Assembly: GCF_018918025.1 (NCBI RefSeq)
Contig: NZ_JAHLPT010000001.1
Location: 248,001-312,000 of the forward strand
Direction of reading: 5' to 3'
DNA from: Oscillibacter sp. MSJ-31
GTDB lineage: Bacteria; Bacillota; Clostridia; Oscillospirales; Oscillospiraceae
DNA length: 64,000 bases
Below, piece by piece: positions 24,426 through 31,459 of the stretch. The first letter of the stretch is position 1; the number at the start of each line of letters is the position of its first letter. Below the pieces are notes generated by a model. It did not search any database and was not told the DNA's origin. It worked only from the letters and a program-made list of their open reading frames with translations. A program made the position numbers and the translations under genes.

Positions 24426-25220
24426 ATGCTCAACAAGTCCAATCCCATCGGCGTGATGGACAGCGGCATCGGCGGACTGACCGTCGTGCGCGAGCTGCAG
24501 CGCATCCTGCCCGGTGAGGACATCATCTACTTCGGTGACAGCGCCAACTGCCCCTACGGCAACAAGACCGCAGATCAGATCTTTGAGCTGAGCTGCCATA
24601 TGCTCCAGTTCCTCGGCTCCAACGGTGTGAAGTGTACCGCCGTGGCGTGCAACACCATCTCCACGATGGCGGAGCGTCTTCGTCCCTGCTTCGACTTCCG
24701 CATCATCAGCATCGTGGAGGAGGCCGCCAAGTACGTCATCCGCGAGAAGCTCTCCAGCGTCGGCCTGATCGGCACGGAATTCACCGTCGCCTCCGGCAAG
24801 TATGCCGAGCTCATCCATCAGGGCAACCCCGACTGCCATGTGGTCGGCAAGGGCTCTCCCCTGCTCGCGGCGCTCGTGGACCGCGGCGACTTCAACCAGC
24901 ACGACATCAATCTTGAGATCACCACGCAGGTCGACAACATTCTCTCCCGCGAGAAGGTCAGCGACCTGATTCTCGGCTGCACGCACTACCCCATCGTGGA
25001 GGAAAACTTCCACGAGTGCTATCCGCAGCTGCACCTTATCAACCCCGCGCTCGAGCAGGCGAATGCCGTCAAGGCGTACCTCGCCGAGCAGAATGCCCTG
25101 AACCCGCAGAAGAAGGGCACCTTCACCATCTGTACCAGCGGCGACCCGCAGGTGTACGTCAACGTCGGCAAGCGTCTCGGCCTCTTTGAGGCGAGCGAGC
25201 TGAAGGTCGTTCACATCTGA
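24426..25220 (+). CDS. murI: Glutamate racemase
   Basis: MurI interconverts L- and D-glutamate, supplying D-Glu for peptidoglycan. The 264-residue protein carries the family start IGVMDSGIGGLTVVRELQ, IIYFGDSANCPYG, and the two catalytic cysteines in VACNTIST and LGCTHYPIV. Length is normal. GAGGAGG precedes the ATG. The gene is transcribed alone between its own promoter and a terminator. Codon bias is strong, as expected for an essential, well-expressed enzyme. Confidence 0.95.
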   Translation: MLNKSNPIGVMDSGIGGLTVVRELQRILPGEDIIYFGDSANCPYGNKTADQIFELSCHMLQFLGSNGVKCTAVACNTISTMAERLRPCFDFRIISIVEEAAKYVIREKLSSVGLIGTEFTVASGKYAELIHQGNPDCHVVGKGSPLLAALVDRGDFNQHDINLEITTQVDNILSREKVSDLILGCTHYPIVEENFHECYPQLHLINPALEQANAVKAYLAEQNALNPQKKGTFTICTSGDPQVYVNVGKRLGLFEASELKVVHI

Positions 25221-25232
25221 AAACAGCAAAAG

Positions 25233-25262
25233 GAAAGCGCAGCCGGCGGCTGCGCTTTCTCT
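25233..25262. terminator. Bidirectional terminator after murI
   Basis: Stem GAAAGCGCAGCC with a 3-base loop and its exact complement, then TCTCTTTGCC on plus. It lies between convergent stops at 25220 and 25272. Confidence 0.85.
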
Positions 25263-25271
25263 TTGCCTTTT

Positions 25272-26561
25272 TTACTTTTCGCGCTTGCGGAGATAGTATG
25301 CCGCCGCGGCGACGACCTCAACAGCATAGACGCCATAGAACACCATGTTGATGTGCTTTGCCTTCTGCCGCGCCAGCGACATCGCCTCCTGCGTGTAGAC
25401 GGTGACGGGCAGATAGCCGTCTGCCTTTGGCCCTGTCCGCCACAAAACGACCGAGCGGTTGCGCCAGATGAAGTAGCAGAGCACATTTCCGTTGTCGTCC
25501 TCAATGGTCGCGCCCTCGGTCTGCGAGCGATAGATCGGCGTGTCATTCTCGTAGTAGAGCGGGCTTTCGGCAACGGCGGTATCCGGCGCAAACCCTCCGC
25601 CGCTGTCATAGGTCGGCTTGACGGGCTTTCGCATATAACGCTTGAACGAGTCAAAGTCCGTGAACTCCACGCCCTCGGCGAGCCGCCTTGTGTCGCCGAA
25701 GCCGACGAGCGCGCGGTTGATAAAGGCGCTCAGCGCCAGCGCCGCGCAGAGCGTGAGCGCTGTGGTGCGCAGGAGCCTGTCGTTTTTGCGCTGCGCCTCC
25801 GTTTTCTCCTCCGGCGGGAGGAAACTCTTTTTCACCAGCCGCCGCTCGACGAGCCGCACAGCAAGTACGCCTGTGACAAGAGCGGTAAGCAGAACCAGCG
25901 CTGCCTGCCAAAAATCAAGTGAGATCCCGACGCCCGTGCGGCTGACGGTGAAGCCGTTTATTGTAACAGGGTGGAACGCCCACAGCAGCGGCAGCGTGCA
26001 GGCAAAGAGCACCCATGCGGCCCCGTAGGTCCGCTCCGCGCCGCGGACGACCGCGCGGCGGAAGGCGTCCACATCCTCCCCCTCCTCGTCGTGTATGGCA
26101 AGGAGCGCGGCATTGAGCTGCACGGTCTCAACGGCGGCCGCCGCGACAAAGAACACCGCGCCGAGGAAGAAGCCGAGCAGCGCGCGGTCAAGGGCACTGT
26201 TGCACGCCATCGCCACAAGGAAGCCCGCGGCGGCAAGCGCGAGCGCGATGCAGCAGCGCGAGCGAAAGCGCGAAAGGCTCGCCGCGAGCAGGTGCTTTTT
26301 CTGCTGCTCGCCCTTTGGCGTGGACTGTGCGCCCTGCTCCTCCCCCGCCGCGGCACGTTCGCCGCGCAGCAGCTCGTCGCAGGTCACACCGAACACCTCC
26401 GCGATGACCGGAATAAGCGCAAGATCCGGCGCACCGTCGTCGCGTTCCCAGCGGGAGACGGACTTGTCCGACACGTTCAGCCGCTCCGCCAGCTCCTTCT
26501 GCGTCATGCCGCTCGCGCGGCGCAGGGCCGCGAGGAAGCTGCCCATTGTTTTCTTTTCCAT
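25272..26561 (-). CDS. XRE-family DNA-binding protein with membrane segments
   Basis: A 429-residue protein. Residues 6-62 are an XRE helix-turn-helix (LRRASGMTQKELAERLNVSDKSVSRWERDDGAP). After an acidic linker come hydrophobic segments near 103-122, 127-145, 180-197, 216-238 and 264-282, an outside-looking domain of about 120 residues with VVLWRTGPKADGYLP, and a last helix at 406-424. The protein is therefore a DNA-binding domain tethered to the membrane with a possible external sensor. AAAGGAGG sits eight bases before the ATG. Target genes and signal are unknown; it could be autoregulated. Confidence 0.8.
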   Translation of the reverse strand: MEKKTMGSFLAALRRASGMTQKELAERLNVSDKSVSRWERDDGAPDLALIPVIAEVFGVTCDELLRGERAAAGEEQGAQSTPKGEQQKKHLLAASLSRFRSRCCIALALAAAGFLVAMACNSALDRALLGFFLGAVFFVAAAAVETVQLNAALLAIHDEEGEDVDAFRRAVVRGAERTYGAAWVLFACTLPLLWAFHPVTINGFTVSRTGVGISLDFWQAALVLLTALVTGVLAVRLVERRLVKKSFLPPEEKTEAQRKNDRLLRTTALTLCAALALSAFINRALVGFGDTRRLAEGVEFTDFDSFKRYMRKPVKPTYDSGGGFAPDTAVAESPLYYENDTPIYRSQTEGATIEDDNGNVLCYFIWRNRSVVLWRTGPKADGYLPVTVYTQEAMSLARQKAKHINMVFYGVYAVEVVAAAAYYLRKREK

Positions 26562-26662
26562 AAAAGCGACCTCCTTTTGGTCTTTGGATGGCTCGATTCT
26601 ACCGCCGCGTCAGAGAGAATGCCACCCAACGGAGCGGGACTGTCTCTCGCCGTGCGAGAATT

Positions 26663-27301
26663 TTACTCCTTCCCGGCCAATTTCGGCAGCTCCCAGCCGA
26701 CGAGCAGCGGCCCGCGCCCCACGGTGATGCGCGCCGTCGGCGCGACGATGTGGTTGCTCACGCCGAGCGGGAAGCCGCAGTCGATCGTCCCGTCCGTGAG
26801 CGGATATTGCAGCCCCTCGAGTGTGATGTGCTCGGCGCGGTCGCCCATGCTGAAGAGCGAGACAATGCCCCAGTCCACCTCACGCTCGAGTGCGAGCGTT
26901 TCGTTTTCGATCACCGTGTAGACGAAATTTTGGTCGTAGAGATAGCCCCGCGCCCGGTGGCGCAGGAGAAAGGCGAGCGACTGGAGGTTGGCGAGCGTGT
27001 GGTCGAGCCGCGCGCCGCCCGTCGCGCCGTAGAGATAGAAGGTGTCACAGCCGCGCTTGAGCCCCTCGCGGAGCGCAAGCATGGTGTCGGTGTCGTCCTT
27101 CTCGACCGGCACGCGGATGCAGTCCGCCGGCGCTTGACGGACGTCCATCGAGTCGAAGTCTCCGAGCACAACGTCCGGTCGGACGCCAAGGCGCTCACAG
27201 AGCAAAAGCCCCGCGTCCGCGGCGATCTGAAGATCGCCCCCGCGCGGCGGCTCCCGCAGGCCGTAAAAGGTGCCCGCGGCGTAGATAAAGCAGCGTTTCA
27301 T
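26663..27301 (-). CDS. thiN: Thiamine diphosphokinase
   Basis: ThiN transfers a pyrophosphate from ATP to thiamine, making the cofactor ThDP. The 212-residue product has the family text IAADAGLLLCERLGVRPDVVLGDFDS, then DDTDTMLALREGLKRG, and the Gly-rich GATGGARLDHTLAN. Start at 27301 follows GGGGAGGG. It is transcribed away from the riboswitch-controlled thiamine permease gene thiT, so uptake and activation of thiamine are encoded head to head, but only thiT carries the riboswitch. Confidence 0.92.
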   Translation of the reverse strand: MKRCFIYAAGTFYGLREPPRGGDLQIAADAGLLLCERLGVRPDVVLGDFDSMDVRQAPADCIRVPVEKDDTDTMLALREGLKRGCDTFYLYGATGGARLDHTLANLQSLAFLLRHRARGYLYDQNFVYTVIENETLALEREVDWGIVSLFSMGDRAEHITLEGLQYPLTDGTIDCGFPLGVSNHIVAPTARITVGRGPLLVGWELPKLAGKE

Positions 27302-27389
27302 GGTTTTCCCTCCCCGGGATGGTTTATGGTTCTTATTGTAACGTAAGCCGCGCACGATGGCAAGCCGTAAAAATTGTGCAGATTGCCCC

Positions 27390-27417
27390 TTGACAAACTC
27401 GTTCAAAAACCTATAAT
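27390..27417 (+). promoter_or_regulatory. Promoter of the thiT leader
   Basis: TTGACA (27390-27395), 16-bp spacer, TATAAT (27412-27417), about 15 bp before the riboswitch. Confidence 0.75.
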
Positions 27418-27433
27418 AAAACTCGACAATTCC

Positions 27434-27522
27434 AAGGGGCGCTGGCGCAAGCCGGCTGAGATCGGGGCGTAACGCCGTCCCAGTCCCTCGAACCTGATCC
27501 GGGTAATGCCGGCGTAGGAATG
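27434..27522 (+). ncRNA. TPP riboswitch (THI element)
   Basis: The conserved core is plain: AAGGGGCGCTGG then CCGGCTGAGATC, a variable GC hairpin, CCCTCGAACCTGATCC, and GGGTAATGCCGGCGTAGGAA. The CTGAGA and AACCTGAT...TAATGCC...CGTAGG blocks are invariant TPP-binding parts. It is followed by a terminator hairpin, so thiamine diphosphate should stop transcription before thiT. The 322-bp gap between thiN and thiT holds only this leader, its promoter and terminator. Confidence 0.95.
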
Positions 27523-27542
27523 CGAAGGATATTGATGAGGTA

Positions 27543-27577
27543 TGCCGCATTGCGATCGCCGCAATGCGGCATTTTTT
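27543..27577 (+). terminator. Riboswitch expression-platform terminator
   Basis: Stem GCCGCATTGCG/CGCAATGCGGC followed by TTTTTT, 21 bp after the riboswitch core; the likely TPP-controlled terminator. Confidence 0.85.
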
Positions 27578-27623
27578 CATCGGACCATTGGGGTTGATCT
27601 TTTCAGAAAGCAGGAGAAAAACC

Positions 27624-28208
27624 ATGACCCAAACCAAGACCCGCGCCCTCACCGAGGGCGCACTGATGGTGGCCGCCGCCACCGCGCTGAGCTATGTCAA
27701 GCTCCTTGAGCTGCCGCAGGGCGGCAGCGTGTGCATCGGTATGCTGCCGATCTTCCTCTACTGTGCCCGCTGGGGCTGCAAGGAGAGCTTCCTCGCCTCC
27801 TTCGCCTACGGCCTTCTGCAGCTCATTTTCGACGGCGCTTACGCCTGGGGTCCGACCTCGATGCTGCTCGACTATGTGCTCGCCTTCGGCGTGCTGGGCG
27901 TAGCCTGCCTGTTCCGCAAGCAGAAGGGCGGCGTCTTCGTCGGCACGGTCGTCGGCTGTGTGTGCCGCTTCATCGTCCACTTCATCAGTGGCGTGACCAT
28001 CTACCGCATCTATGAGCCGACCGAGGTCTTTAATACGACCTTCACCAACCCCTACCTTTATTCCGCCGTCTACAACGGCAGCTACATGGTGATCGACCTG
28101 GTGCTCTGCCTCGTCATCACCGCGCTGCTCTACCGCCCGTTATCCCGCTATTTTGCGCCGCAGGAGACAGTCGCGGCAGTAAAGAGAAATCAGGGGCCTG
28201 AGCTCTAA
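27624..28208 (+). CDS. thiT: Thiamine-specific ECF transporter S component ThiT
   Basis: A 194-residue membrane protein with six predicted helices that binds thiamine and docks on the ECF module. It opens with LTEGALMVAAATALSYVKLLELPQGGS, the typical ThiT start in which LPQGGS precedes the first binding region, and contains GPTSMLLDYVLAF, the segment with thiamine-contacting residues. Start at 27624 has AGGAG eight bases upstream. The TPP riboswitch in its leader confirms the substrate. The energising EcfA/EcfT proteins are not in the window and are presumably shared. Confidence 0.95.
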   Translation: MTQTKTRALTEGALMVAAATALSYVKLLELPQGGSVCIGMLPIFLYCARWGCKESFLASFAYGLLQLIFDGAYAWGPTSMLLDYVLAFGVLGVACLFRKQKGGVFVGTVVGCVCRFIVHFISGVTIYRIYEPTEVFNTTFTNPYLYSAVYNGSYMVIDLVLCLVITALLYRPLSRYFAPQETVAAVKRNQGPEL

Positions 28209-28244
28209 GGCAGCACCGCGCAACTGCGTCTGCGCAGCGCTGCC
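28209..28244 (+). other. Imperfect hairpin after thiT
   Basis: GGCAGC and TGCGC/GCGCA-type pairs form a discontinuous stem (GGCAGC..GCGCA..TGCGC..GCTGCC) followed by CCCCAAAAAAGC. It starts at the base after the thiT stop. No T-run, so it may protect or process the mRNA end; no second copy was noticed. Confidence 0.4.
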
Positions 28245-28290
28245 CCAAAAAAGCAAAAGGGCGGGATCCCTCTCCCCGCCGACAGACTGT

Positions 28291-28330
28291 CAGGAGAGCC
28301 GTTCCAAACGGAACGGCTCTCCTGCTTTTT
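28291..28330. terminator. Strong bidirectional terminator between thiT and the aldolase gene
   Basis: Perfect 15-bp stem CAGGAGAGCCGTTCC, loop AAAC, complement, then CTTTTTAT. It overlaps the last bases of the aldolase gene (stop at 28329) and serves thiT. Confidence 0.9.
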
Positions 28331-28931
28331 ATAGACTTTTCAACTCCACCGGTGTGCCGACGGAGCGGGCGATGGCGTAGATCTTCGCCACATCCTCGAT
28401 ATACTCGGCGTTGAGATACGCCTGCGCGAGGTCGCCGCCCACGGCGAGCACGCCGTGGTTTGCGAGCGTGCAGCCCCTGCGTCCCTCAAGCGCCGGAACT
28501 GCGTTCAGCCCGACCTCCTTTGTGCCGGGCGTCGCGTAGTCCGCGCAGCGGATGTCGCCGCCGAGGAACACCAGCGCCTCAATCAGCACGGCGGGGATGG
28601 TCCGGTGGTTCACGGCGAAGGCCGTGGCGTAGGGCGAATGGGTATGGAACACGGCGTTCACATCGGGACAGCCCTCATACACCGCCGCGTGCATCCGCCA
28701 CTCGCTCGAGGGCTTCAGATGTCCCTCGACCACCGTGCCGTCAAGCCGCAGGACCACAATATCCTCCGCGCGCATCACGTCGTAGCGCACCGAGGTCGGC
28801 GTGATGAGCATGAGGTCTTCCTCGCGCAGATAGCAGCTCATATTCCCGCTCGTGCCGGAAAACAGTCCCTCATGAAAGGCCTGCAGGGAACGGTCCACGA
28901 TCTCCTGCCGCAGCTCTGTGATCGTTTTCAT
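28329..28931 (-). CDS. Class II aldolase (fuculose-phosphate aldolase type)
   Basis: A 200-residue zinc aldolase of the class II aldolase/adducin family. The catalytic Glu77 is in KPSSEWRMH, and zinc ligands are His96 and His98 (FHTHSPYATAF) and His159 (LANHGVLAVG). Such enzymes split a phosphorylated ketose into dihydroxyacetone phosphate and an aldehyde. Here it is the third gene of an operon after a nucleoside deaminase and an MtnA-type isomerase, 10 bp from the latter, so the likely substrate is 5-deoxyribulose-1-phosphate or 5-methylthioribulose-1-phosphate rather than fuculose-phosphate. Methylthioribulose-phosphate dehydratase (MtnB) belongs to the same fold and is the main alternative. 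Confidence 0.85.
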   Translation of the reverse strand: MKTITELRQEIVDRSLQAFHEGLFSGTSGNMSCYLREEDLMLITPTSVRYDVMRAEDIVVLRLDGTVVEGHLKPSSEWRMHAAVYEGCPDVNAVFHTHSPYATAFAVNHRTIPAVLIEALVFLGGDIRCADYATPGTKEVGLNAVPALEGRRGCTLANHGVLAVGGDLAQAYLNAEYIEDVAKIYAIARSVGTPVELKSL

Positions 28932-28941
28932 CGTCTCCTCC

Positions 28942-30006
28942 TCACACCACAAGGTTGTGCTCGTCGATGTGCCCGTCGGTGAAATAGCGGTGCAGATCGT
29001 AGGGCGAATAGATGCCGAGATCGGTCACCACGCCGGAGACCAGATGCGGCGGCGTGATATCGAAGGCGGGATAATAGCCCTTCACGCCCTCCGCCGCCGT
29101 GCGCACGCCCATTGCCTGCAGGGTGAAGTTCGGGTCGCGCATCTCGATGTGTACCGTGTCCACGGTCGGATGCCCCTGATCGGGCGCGCCGGTGACGAAG
29201 TACGGGATGCCCATGTACTTGGCGACGATGGCGTTCTGGAACGTGCCGACCTTGTTGACCACATGGCCGTCGCAGCAGATAGCGTCAGCGGCGGTGGTGA
29301 ACACGTCCACGCCCTCGCGCTGCATGACAAAGGCCGGCATATTGTCGGAGATGACCGTTACATCAAAGCCCATGTCGCGGCAGACCGTCGCGGTCAGGCG
29401 CGCACCCTGAAAATAGGGGCGCGTCTCGGGGCAGAAGAGGCGGATATGCTTCCCTCTCTCGCTGCATTCGCGCAGCATCATGCCGACGATCGTCTCGGCA
29501 AAGCAATGCGTCATCACCGTGCCGTTCTCGGGGAACAGATCGACAAGGTACTTACCGATCTTCGCCACGCGCTCGTAGCGGGTGTTGTTCAGCTCGACCG
29601 TTTTGTTCACGATGGCCTGCGCCGTGTCCTCGCCCGCGGCGAGGGCACGCTCCGCCTCGGCAAGACAGAGGTCGCACAAAAGCGCCATGCGCTTGACCGT
29701 CGTGGGCCGCGCATGGGAAATGGTGTGCGCCGCCTTTCGCAGATATTCCATCTGCTCCGCGGCAGTCTTATCGCGGCACTCGTGCGCCGCGAGCGCCATG
29801 CCCATCGGCACGGCGGTGTACGGTCCCGCGCTCTGCGTCACCATGTCGGTGATGGCCTGCGCAACCTCCTGATGGGTATGGCAGGTGACAAATTCGACCC
29901 TCGCGGGATAGATGCGGCGGTCAAGTATTTTCACTTTACCATCCTCGTACCACGCGATGTTTTCATATTGCAGCATAAAGGCTAAATCGTGATCCGCTCT
30001 CTGCAT
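28942..30006 (-). CDS. mtnA: MtnA-type aldose-phosphate isomerase (eIF2B-like)
   Basis: A 354-residue member of the methylthioribose-1-phosphate isomerase/eIF2B family. Conserved elements: ARPTTVKRM (the sugar-phosphate loop), the catalytic Cys168 in MTHCFAET, ETRPYFQGARLTA, and the catalytic Asp241 in TAADAICCDG followed by NKVGT. It should convert 5-methylthioribose-1-phosphate or 5-deoxyribose-1-phosphate to the ribulose form. Ribose-1,5-bisphosphate isomerase is a related alternative, but no Rubisco or AMP phosphorylase is present. TAAGGAGGAG precedes the ATG, 11 bp after the deaminase stop. Confidence 0.85.
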   Translation of the reverse strand: MQRADHDLAFMLQYENIAWYEDGKVKILDRRIYPARVEFVTCHTHQEVAQAITDMVTQSAGPYTAVPMGMALAAHECRDKTAAEQMEYLRKAAHTISHARPTTVKRMALLCDLCLAEAERALAAGEDTAQAIVNKTVELNNTRYERVAKIGKYLVDLFPENGTVMTHCFAETIVGMMLRECSERGKHIRLFCPETRPYFQGARLTATVCRDMGFDVTVISDNMPAFVMQREGVDVFTTAADAICCDGHVVNKVGTFQNAIVAKYMGIPYFVTGAPDQGHPTVDTVHIEMRDPNFTLQAMGVRTAAEGVKGYYPAFDITPPHLVSGVVTDLGIYSPYDLHRYFTDGHIDEHNLVV

Positions 30007-30017
30007 CGTTCTCCTCC

Positions 30018-31316
30018 TTACGCATAAAGCCGCTTGACCGCCGCGCGGGCCTCGTAAAATACCTTCTCGCGGTCGAGCGTCTTGTATTCGCCGTTTTCGT
30101 ACAGAATTTTTCCATCCACCATCGTCAGCACCACGTCGGATGAGTGGGCCGCGCAGGTCAGCAGCGCGGGGGTATCAAAGTTCGGATAGAGGTGGGGCTT
30201 GTCCAGATCGAGCGCAATAATATCCGCCTTCTTCCCCACCGCCAACACGCCGGTATCGCTGCGCCCCTGTAGTCTTGCACCGTTGACCGTTGCCATGTCC
30301 AGCACCTCGGCGGAGCTGACCTCCGTCGGGTCGTGGCGATATCCGCAGGGCATGATATCGGCCAGGTGCATTTCCTCGAACATATCCAGGTTGTTGTTGC
30401 TCGCCGCGCCGTCCGTGCCGAGGGCGAGGTTGACGCCCGCATCCATCAGCTTCCGCACCGGCGCGAAGCCGCTGCCGAGCTTGAGGTTGCTCGTGGGATT
30501 ATGGATAACATTCACGCCGTGGCGCTTCAGAATGGCAATATCCTCGTCGCTCACGGCGACGCAATGCGCCGCGGCGGTGGGACTGTCCAGCGTCCCCAGC
30601 TCCTCGAACCACGCGACAGGGGACTTGCCATAGCGCGCGATGCACTCATTCACCTCACGCTGCGTTTCGGAAAGATGAATGTGCATCCGCCCGCCGTGTG
30701 CCTTGCAGAGCTCGCTGTAGGCGCGGACGATGTGCGGCTTGCAGGTATACTCCGCATGAATGGAAAAGTCGATGCGGATGCGCCCATTTTCGGCGTTGTG
30801 GTACTTTTCAAACAGCTCCACCGACTGTGGGATCTGCGTGTTCTGCTCCACGGTCTGGTTTTCATCAAAGCACTGCACGCAGCGGCTGATGTTTGCCTTC
30901 ATGCCCGCTTCCGCGACGGCGGCGACCGTCTCGGCGGGGAAAAAATACATATCCGAAAAGCTCGTCGTGCCGCTCGCCAGCATCTCGAGGATGGCAAGAC
31001 GGCTGCCCGCCGCGATGTCCTCGGGCACCAACCGGTCCTCGATGGGAAAGACCTTGTCGAACAGCCACTCCTGCAGGGGCAGGCCGCTGCCCACGCCGCG
31101 CAGCAGCACCATGGGCGAGTGATTGTGGCAGTTGATGAGGCCAGGCATGAGCAGCTTATGCTCCATGCTTTTGTGCTCCTCATACTCCCCCGTCGGTTTT
31201 TCCGTGCCGATGTAGTCGATGGTATCGCCGCGCACCCCGAGGAAGCCGTGCAGCGTCGAGTACACGCCGTCTTCCCCGCGCAGCAGAAGATCGCAGTTTT
31301 CAAAAAGAATGCTCAT
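30018..31316 (-). CDS. mtaD: Amidohydrolase: MTA/SAH/5'-deoxyadenosine deaminase type
   Basis: A 432-residue amidohydrolase of the S-adenosylhomocysteine/5'-methylthioadenosine deaminase family. Metal ligands are visible in NCHNHSPM (His64, His66), MHIHLSE and GTDGAASNNNLDMFEE; the family's MPGLINCHNHSPMVLLRG is intact. These enzymes deaminate adenine nucleosides with modified 5' groups to the inosine form. The ATG at 31316 has GGAG seven bases upstream and follows a consensus promoter. It heads an operon with an MtnA-type isomerase and an aldolase, which points to salvage of 5'-deoxyadenosine and methylthioadenosine, by-products of radical SAM enzymes and polyamine synthesis. Confidence 0.88.
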   Translation of the reverse strand: MSILFENCDLLLRGEDGVYSTLHGFLGVRGDTIDYIGTEKPTGEYEEHKSMEHKLLMPGLINCHNHSPMVLLRGVGSGLPLQEWLFDKVFPIEDRLVPEDIAAGSRLAILEMLASGTTSFSDMYFFPAETVAAVAEAGMKANISRCVQCFDENQTVEQNTQIPQSVELFEKYHNAENGRIRIDFSIHAEYTCKPHIVRAYSELCKAHGGRMHIHLSETQREVNECIARYGKSPVAWFEELGTLDSPTAAAHCVAVSDEDIAILKRHGVNVIHNPTSNLKLGSGFAPVRKLMDAGVNLALGTDGAASNNNLDMFEEMHLADIMPCGYRHDPTEVSSAEVLDMATVNGARLQGRSDTGVLAVGKKADIIALDLDKPHLYPNFDTPALLTCAAHSSDVVLTMVDGKILYENGEYKTLDREKVFYEARAAVKRLYA

Positions 31317-31344
31317 AATAGTCTCCGTTTCGATTAGTGCATTG

Positions 31345-31373
31345 ATTCTACCACGCATACACGGGAATTGCAA
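31345..31373 (-). promoter_or_regulatory. Promoter of the deaminase-isomerase-aldolase operon
   Basis: On the minus strand TTGCAA (31368-31373), 17-bp spacer, TAGAAT (31345-31350), about 29 bp before the start codon. Confidence 0.75.
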
Positions 31374-31404
31374 GAAATACGGCGCATGGTTCGTACACCG
31401 CGTG

Positions 31405-31443
31405 AAAAATGACCGTTCTCCCGTTGGAGAGCGGTCATTTTTT
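31405..31443 (-). terminator. Terminator of the activase/dehydratase gene
   Basis: AAAAATGACCG, a T-G pair, TCTCC, loop CGTT, and the full complement; T-runs on both sides. It lies 17 bp past the stop at 31460 and separates it from the salvage operon. Confidence 0.85.
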
Positions 31444-31459
31444 CTGCTGCATCCGGTAC

